Shown here: positions 62,772 to 64,000 of the stretch, in pieces
Numbering within the stretch: the stretch's first letter is position 1
Layout of the letters: every line of letters begins with the position of its first letter
Assembly: GCA_038231215.1 (NCBI GenBank)
Contig: JBBRLS010000015.1
Span: 19,098-83,097, forward strand
Direction: 5' to 3'
Source: Schlegelella_A sp038231215
GTDB lineage: Bacteria > Pseudomonadota > Gammaproteobacteria > Burkholderiales > Burkholderiaceae_C
DNA length: 64,000 nt
Notes under the pieces: model-generated
What the model was told of the DNA's origin: nothing
The model's input: only the letters and a program-made list of their open reading frames with translations
Databases searched by the model: none
Made by a program: the position numbers and the translations under genes

Positions 62772-64000
62772 ATGTGGTTCACCCGCGTCTCGATCGGCAA
62801 CCCGGTGATGGCCGTGATGGTCATGCTGGCCTTTGTCGTGCTCGGCCTGTTCAGCTACCAGCGGCTGTCGGTCGACCAGTTTCCGAACATCGACTTCCCC
62901 ACCGTCGTGATCGCGATGGACTACCCCGGTGCCTCGCCCGAGATCGTCGAGAGCGAGGTCACGAAAAAAGTCGAGGAGGCGGTCAACACCGTTGCCGGCA
63001 TCAGCACACTGTATTCGCGCTCGTATGAAGGCACCTCGGTCGTCATCGTCGAGTTCAACCTCGATGTCGATGGCCGCAAGGCTGCCGAAGACGTGCGCGA
63101 GAAGGTGGCGCTGATCCGCCCGCTGTTGCGCGATGAGGTGAAAGACCCGCGCATCTCGCGCTTCGACCCGCAGAGCGTGCCGATCTTCAACGTCGCGGTG
63201 CTCTCGCCCGACAGCAAGAAGAGCGCGCAAGAACTCACGACGTGGGCTTCGCAAGTCTTGCTGAAGAGGCTCGAGAACGTGCGCGGCGTGGGCTCGGTGA
63301 GCGTCGTCGGCGGCGTCAGCAGGCAGATCAACCTGTACGTGAAGCCGGCCGCGCTCGATGCGCTGGGCATCAGCGTCGACCAGGTCGTGGCGGCCGTGAA
63401 GAGCGAGAACCAGGAGCTGCCGATGGGCTCGATCCGCTCGCTCGAACAGGAGCGGGTGGTGCAGATCAACGCGCGGCTGAAGCGGCCGGAAGACTTCCGT
63501 GACATCGTCGTCGCGCGCCGGGGCGGCAATGCGGTCAAGCTGTGGCAATTGGCCGACGTGGTCGATGGCCCGCAGGAGATCGACAGCCTGGCGCTCTACA
63601 ACGGCAAGCGCACCGTGCTGCTCAGCGTTCAGAAGTCGCAGGGCGAGAACACCATCGAGGTCGTCGACGGGCTGCGCAAGGCGCTGAAAGACGCCGAGGC
63701 CATCACGCCGCCCGGCATCAGCGTCGAGGTGAACCGCGACAACTCGCGCTCGATTCGTGTCTCGGTCGCGAACGTCAAGCGCACGCTGTTCGAAGGCGCG
63801 GCGCTGACCATTCTGATCGTCTTCCTGTTCCTGAATTCGTGGCGCTCCACCGTCATCACCGGCCTCACGCTGCCGATCGCGCTGATCGGCACCTTCCTGT
63901 TCATGTACGCCTTCGGCTTCACGATCAACAGCATCACGATGATGGCGCTGAGCCTGTGCGTGGGCCTGCTGATCGACGACGCGATCGTGGTGCGCGAGAA
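62772..64000 (+). CDS. Efflux RND transporter permease, N-terminal part (runs off window end)
   Basis: The first ~409 residues of a proton-driven pump subunit. It opens MWFTRVSIGNPVMAVMVMLA, has the periplasmic porter loops (DQFPNIDFPTVVIAMDYPGA, KRLENVRGVGSVSVVGG), the helix 2-3 signature FLFLNSWRSTVITGLTLPIA and, at the window edge, helix 4 with the proton-relay Asp pair in GLLIDDAIVVRE. It resembles the MdtB/AcrB-like permeases that pair with adaptors of the preceding kind. The remainder, about 600 residues, lies outside. Confidence 0.93.
   Translation, partial: MWFTRVSIGNPVMAVMVMLAFVVLGLFSYQRLSVDQFPNIDFPTVVIAMDYPGASPEIVESEVTKKVEEAVNTVAGISTLYSRSYEGTSVVIVEFNLDVDGRKAAEDVREKVALIRPLLRDEVKDPRISRFDPQSVPIFNVAVLSPDSKKSAQELTTWASQVLLKRLENVRGVGSVSVVGGVSRQINLYVKPAALDALGISVDQVVAAVKSENQELPMGSIRSLEQERVVQINARLKRPEDFRDIVVARRGGNAVKLWQLADVVDGPQEIDSLALYNGKRTVLLSVQKSQGENTIEVVDGLRKALKDAEAITPPGISVEVNRDNSRSIRVSVANVKRTLFEGAALTILIVFLFLNSWRSTVITGLTLPIALIGTFLFMYAFGFTINSITMMALSLCVGLLIDDAIVVRE

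Overview
The window looks like chromosomal DNA of a high-GC betaproteobacterium, most likely order Burkholderiales (the Rubrivivax/Leptothrix-like side). Supporting signs are very GC-rich genes with strong G/C third-position bias, a dense Gram-negative gene set (BamC, DsbB, UppP, TlpA, two RND pumps, ParC/ParE, RoxA) and GC-rich palindromic intergenic repeats of a kind common in that order. Almost every base is coding, and many genes are joined by ATGA or GTGA overlaps. The assignment is by inference; there is no rRNA here.

Region 1 (1-4.7 kb) is a probable signalling divergon. On the minus strand two small membrane proteins, a membrane-anchored Ser/Thr kinase with a long helical-repeat C-terminus, a 56-residue helical protein and the start of a further gene form one probable transcription unit. 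Facing away is an ECF-type sigma factor whose core-binding region 2.2 carries three threonines where ordinary ECF factors are acidic, the hallmark of kinase-activated sigma factors.

Region 2 (4.6-14.5 kb) is a minus-strand cluster of circularly permuted ATP-grasp, alpha-E and transglutaminase-like proteins, with the ATP-grasp/alpha-E pair present once as two genes and once as a fusion. These families are predicted to act in peptide ligation and hydrolysis. A 70-residue protein with a good ribosome site follows the cluster. The Anbu proteasome-like partner often found with it is not in the window.

Region 3 (14.5-37.5 kb) is mostly housekeeping: ComEC, RidA, DsbB, ParC, a SARP/STAND regulator, an acyl-CoA synthetase, a GNAT enzyme, ParE, an aldo/keto reductase, an MFS carrier with a coupled 43-residue membrane protein, DapA, BamC, a metallo-hydrolase, a low-complexity lipoprotein with its own -10 box and a shared terminator, RoxA and an FKBP isomerase. 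Region 4 (37.5-53 kb) holds an RND pump pair, Dut, CoaBC, a TlpA-like thioredoxin, EgtD, the tightly overlapped set AlaS-FolB-RibD-like-GNAT, GabD and a degenerate GGDEF protein.

Region 5 (53-57.5 kb) is accessory: three exported proteins including a beta-helix protein, an SRPBCC protein, then what I read as an integron-cassette remnant without integrase (NTF2-like cassette, an attC site, a decayed PAP2 phosphatase cassette, a truncated attC) lying against a tRNA-Gly(CCC) gene. Region 6 (57.5-64 kb) returns to core genes (DacB, TrmB, UppP) and ends in a TetR-controlled RND pump with a perfect palindromic operator on the tetR start codon. Codon choice appears to shift around the tRNA.
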